Source: Polynucleobacter sp. MWH-CaK5
GTDB lineage: Bacteria > Pseudomonadota > Gammaproteobacteria > Burkholderiales > Burkholderiaceae
NCBI RefSeq assembly: GCF_018687615.1
Contig: NZ_CP061299.1
Coordinates: 682,001-746,000 of the forward strand
Length of the DNA stretch: 64,000 nt
Direction of reading: 5' to 3'
Shown here: positions 61,748-64,000 of the stretch, piece by piece
Numbering within the stretch: the stretch's first letter is position 1
Layout: each line of letters begins with the position of its first letter
Made by a program: the position numbers and the translations under genes
Notes under the pieces: model-generated
The model's input: the letters and a program-made list of their open reading frames with translations, nothing else
What the model was told of the DNA's origin: nothing
The model's database searches: none

Positions 61748-61822
61748 TTAAATAGTCCTTTAGCCTGGTAGCCGCCCATCGAAGAATGGGTACTTGCCTG
61801 AATTAAAACGAGAATTGTAGCA
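61748..61822 (-). promoter_or_regulatory. Promoter and structured leader of rpmE2
   Basis: An extended -10 element reading TGC-TACAAT occupies 61814-61822 on the minus strand; no -35 is seen. The leader of about 60 bases contains the hairpin CCCAT-TCTTCG-ATGGG with flanking GTA/TAC pairing, ending before AAAGGA. Ribosomal protein leaders often bind the protein they encode, but this one matches no family I can name with certainty. Confidence 0.45.
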
Positions 61823-61859
61823 AAAAATACTAGATATGGGCTTGTTTTGGGCAAAACTG

Positions 61860-61885
61860 ACTGGAAAACCACATTTTCAGCCAGT
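61860..61885 (-). terminator. Weak hairpin after rho
   Basis: ACTGGAAAA at 61860-61868 pairs with TTTTC and CCAGT at 61874-61885, with a two-base bulge. It lies just after the rho stop codon. The T run that follows is short, so termination may be partial. Confidence 0.4.
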
Positions 61886-61897
61886 TTTCACCTGAAA

Positions 61898-63160
61898 TTA
61901 GCCCCCGCGACGCATCAATTCAAAGAATTCAGCGTTATTTTTAGTGGATTTGAGCTTATCCACGATGAAGTTCATCGCTTCAATGTCATCCATGTCTGAG
62001 ATCAGTTTACGTAGAACCCAGATCTTCTGAAGAATTTCAGGCTTAATCAATAGCTCTTCACGACGAGTGCCTGACTTATTCAAGTTGATCGCTGGGTAAA
62101 CGCGGCGCTCTGCAAGACGGCGTTCCAAATGAACTTCCATGTTGCCAGTACCTTTGAACTCCTCGTAAATCAAGTCGTCCATACGGCTGCCTGTTTCAAT
62201 CAAGGCTGTTGCAATGATTGTCAAAGAACCACCTTCTTCAATATTTCTGGCTGCACCAAAGAAACGCTTCGGTCTTTGTAGAGCATTCGCATCCACACCG
62301 CCCGATAAAACCTTACCTGATGAAGGCACAACCGTGTTGTAAGCGCGGGCCAAACGAGTGATTGAGTCCAACAAGATGATCACATCACGTTTCATTTCAA
62401 CCAAGCGCTTGGCTTTTTCAATCACCATTTCTGCTACTTGTACGTGGCGCACAGCTGGCTCATCAAACGTTGAGGCAACAACCTCACCTTTAACAGAGCG
62501 TTGCATCTCAGTCACTTCTTCTGGACGCTCGTCGACCAATAAAACAATCAACACTGCATCAGGGTGATTGGCTGAAATAGCGTGAGCAATGTGCTGCATC
62601 ATCACTGTCTTACCAGACTTAGGTGATGCTACTAATAGGGCGCGTTGACCAAAACCAATCGGTGAAATCATGTCAATGATTCGACCAGTTAGATTCTCTT
62701 CAGCCTTGATGTCGCGCTCAAGAAGCATCGGACGATCTGGGTGAAGAGGGGTTAAGTTTTCGAACATGATGCGGTTCTTAAGCGCCTCAGGAACAATGCC
62801 ATTGATCTTGTCTACTTTGACCAAAGCAAAGTAACGTTCACCTTCCTTGGGTGTTCTAACTTCACCCTCTACAGCATCACCGGTATGTAAGTTAAAGCGG
62901 CGAATCTGTGCTGGAGAGATATAAATGTCATCTGTAGAAGCCATGTAAGAGGCTTCAGGAGAGCGTAGGAAGCCAAAACCATCAGGCAGAACCTCTAAAA
63001 CGCCATCACCGAAGATGGTTTCGCCACCTTTGGCACGTTTTTTAAGAATTGCAAACATCAACTCCTGCTTGCGCATGCGTTGGGTATTTTCAATTTCTAG
63101 GCCAGTGGCCATTTCAAGAAGGGCAGATACGTGTAGTGCTTTAAGTTCGGTGAGATGCAT
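61898..63160 (-). CDS. rho: Transcription termination factor Rho
   Basis: A hexameric RNA-dependent ATPase of 420 residues. The N-terminal helical domain MHLTELKALHVSALLEMA is followed by the RNA-binding OB fold GFGFLRSPEASYMASTDDIYISPAQIRRF. The ATPase core shows Walker A ASPKSGKT and Walker B DVIILLDSITRLARAYN, with the Q-loop GKVLSGGVDANAL and R-loop KGTGNMEVHL. It follows trxA, as in E. coli, after 175 bases. Confidence 0.97.
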   Translation of the reverse strand: MHLTELKALHVSALLEMATGLEIENTQRMRKQELMFAILKKRAKGGETIFGDGVLEVLPDGFGFLRSPEASYMASTDDIYISPAQIRRFNLHTGDAVEGEVRTPKEGERYFALVKVDKINGIVPEALKNRIMFENLTPLHPDRPMLLERDIKAEENLTGRIIDMISPIGFGQRALLVASPKSGKTVMMQHIAHAISANHPDAVLIVLLVDERPEEVTEMQRSVKGEVVASTFDEPAVRHVQVAEMVIEKAKRLVEMKRDVIILLDSITRLARAYNTVVPSSGKVLSGGVDANALQRPKRFFGAARNIEEGGSLTIIATALIETGSRMDDLIYEEFKGTGNMEVHLERRLAERRVYPAINLNKSGTRREELLIKPEILQKIWVLRKLISDMDDIEAMNFIVDKLKSTKNNAEFFELMRRGG

Positions 63161-63216
63161 GTGTGTGGAGTTAGGCTAAAGCCTCAAAGAAAGAACAAGA
63201 TTTTGGAATGTTTGAT

Positions 63217-63278
63217 TAGAACAGGACGTTCTATCAGCTGTTGGGGGAATTCTACACCCTAAATTAAAAAAAGAGCAA
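63217..63278 (-). promoter_or_regulatory. Promoter and leader hairpin of rho
   Basis: On the minus strand TTGCTC (63273-63278) and TAGAAT (63249-63254) are separated by 18 bases. Downstream in the predicted leader TAGAAC pairs with GTTCTA around a 5-base loop (63217-63233). The transcript would have a leader of about 80 bases, in which autoregulation known for E. coli rho could act. Confidence 0.45.
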
Positions 63279-63297
63279 ATAAAGTGGTCAAGCAGGA

Positions 63298-63324
63298 TGA
63301 GGAGCTCTTTAGGTGAGCTCCTCA
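63298..63324 (-). terminator. Perfect hairpin 3' of trxA
   Basis: TGAGGAGCTC at 63298-63307 pairs perfectly with GAGCTCCTCA at 63315-63324 around a 7-base loop. It starts 12 bases after the trxA stop. No T run follows directly; the nearest lies about 25 bases further on. It may protect the trxA message or give partial termination. Confidence 0.55.
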
Positions 63325-63335
63325 GATATCAATAT

Positions 63336-63662
63336 TTAGATATGGCTATCCAAAAATGCAGTCAACTGAGACTTAGACAAAGCGCCAACCTTTTGAGCAG
63401 CTACTGTGCCATTTTTGAACAAAATCAAAGTTGGGATACCGCGGATACCAAATTGAGCTGGAATACCTTGGTTTTCATCAACGTTCATTTTTGCAATTTG
63501 TACCTTGTCGCCATACTCTTTGGCAACTTCCTCAAGGATTGGGCCAATCATTTTGCAAGGACCGCACCATTCAGCCCAGAAGTCGAGCAAAACGGGTTTA
63601 TCAGATTTCATCACATCTTGATCAAAAGATGCATCACTCACGTATTTAATTGCGTCACTCAT
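63336..63662 (-). CDS. trxA: Thioredoxin 1
   Basis: A cytoplasmic disulfide reductase of 108 residues with the active site WCGPC at residues 32-36 (Cys33 and Cys36). FWAEWCGPCKMIGPILEE and the cis-Pro segment RGIPTLILFKNG are typical of TrxA. It is probably the reductant for the Bcp-type peroxiredoxin. It lies upstream of rho and diverges from the gene at 63784. Confidence 0.97.
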   Translation of the reverse strand: MSDAIKYVSDASFDQDVMKSDKPVLLDFWAEWCGPCKMIGPILEEVAKEYGDKVQIAKMNVDENQGIPAQFGIRGIPTLILFKNGTVAAQKVGALSKSQLTAFLDSHI

Positions 63663-63783
63663 AAGAGTCCTTTGGTATTAATTGTTTTAATTATGATTGG
63701 TTGTAAATCTCATTTTTTGATAATTCACCAATAACAAGCAATATATTATCAATAAGTGCTTCTTTGTGCATACTTCTACTTCA

Positions 63784-64000
63784 ATGCCTTATTTCAAACA
63801 CCACCTTTTAACCCCAGATGACCAGGTATTAAATACCTTGGCTGATCTCGTTTGGACGGTGACCAAGGAAGAGCAGCGCAGTCCATTGGTGATTTTGAGT
63901 ACATCAGGCCCTGCATACAGCTTAAGACAGGCTCTTGAAAAGCGTCGACCATCTGCATTGCCTTCAAATTTGGTGTTTTTGCCTAGAGTGCTCGGTCTGG
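63784..64000 (+). CDS. N-terminus of a gene running off the window, possibly AddB-like nuclease subunit
   Basis: From the ATG at 63784 the frame stays open for 72 codons to the window edge (MPYFKHHLLTPDDQVLNTLADL...). The visible part has RSPLVILSTSGPAYSLRQALEKR and ends LPSNLVFLPRVLGL, which resembles the start of inactivated-helicase/PD-(D/E)XK nuclease subunits such as AddB. Such genes stand beside trxA in many Burkholderiales. The catalytic region is not in the window, so the assignment is an inference from context. Confidence 0.55.
   Translation, partial: MPYFKHHLLTPDDQVLNTLADLVWTVTKEEQRSPLVILSTSGPAYSLRQALEKRRPSALPSNLVFLPRVLGL

Overview
The window looks like a chromosomal segment of a low-GC betaproteobacterium of the order Burkholderiales, most likely Polynucleobacter or a close relative. 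The evidence is the moderate GC content, an intracellular PHA depolymerase of the Ralstonia type, a beta-type IscR, and the gene orders pyrG-kdsA-eno-ftsB, lolC-lolD-tatD-comEC, recJ-prfB-lysS and trxA-rho-rpmE2. The genus is an inference from gene content, not from a database match. The segment is densely packed with housekeeping genes. No rRNA, CRISPR array, prophage or insertion sequence was seen, and no stretch longer than about 250 bases lacks a gene, RNA or recognisable site.

Layout: 1-2246 (minus) holds a truncated PhoH-type PIN/ATPase, a PrxQ/Bcp peroxiredoxin and an Mth938-fold protein. 2335-9000 (plus) joins alanine and threonine biosynthesis (alaA, hom, thrC) to molybdenum cofactor genes (mobB, moeA, moaD, moaE). 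9029-11361 (minus) is a DinG/YoaA helicase with a GIY-YIG protein. 11402-17445 (plus) is clpB behind a sigma32-type promoter, an MFS transporter with an RraA-family gene, and isocitrate lyase behind a repeat-rich control region. 17462-27316 mixes maiA, HIT-nth-DUF1841, rnfB-phaZ, an aromatic aminotransferase, and uvrB with a membrane protein of the Gcr family. 27360-32896 is a complete iscRSUA-hscBA-fdx operon with two tandem IscR-like operators and a bidirectional terminator.

32914-38256 (minus) is an unknown gene followed by recJ-prfB-lysS; prfB carries the classical programmed +1 frameshift. 38316-43596 is lolC-lolD-tatD-comEC, and 43682-47913 is pyrG-kdsA-eno-ftsB. 47964-48961 is a small AT-rich accessory island: an orphan truncated HicB and a HigBA toxin-antitoxin pair with two abutting palindromic operators. 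48958-52632 holds hslO, a YbfB-type MFS transporter and gltX. 52606-53011 is a three-gene tRNA operon (Ala, Glu, Asp). 53052-58232 holds a DEAD-box helicase, an ABC-F ATPase preceded by a short overlapping upstream ORF, an outer-membrane-like protein and a glycine-zipper lipoprotein. 58274-63662 (minus) holds an ArnT-like glycosyltransferase with a MATE transporter, then trxA, rho and rpmE2 with structured leaders. The window ends inside a plus-strand gene that is probably an AddB-like nuclease subunit.

No obviously new multi-gene system was found. The points most worth a second look are regulatory: the aceA half-site cluster, the twin HigA operators with a nearly leaderless transcript, the paired IscR boxes, the upstream ORF before the ABC-F gene, the basic tail on the PHA depolymerase and the structured rpmE2 leader.
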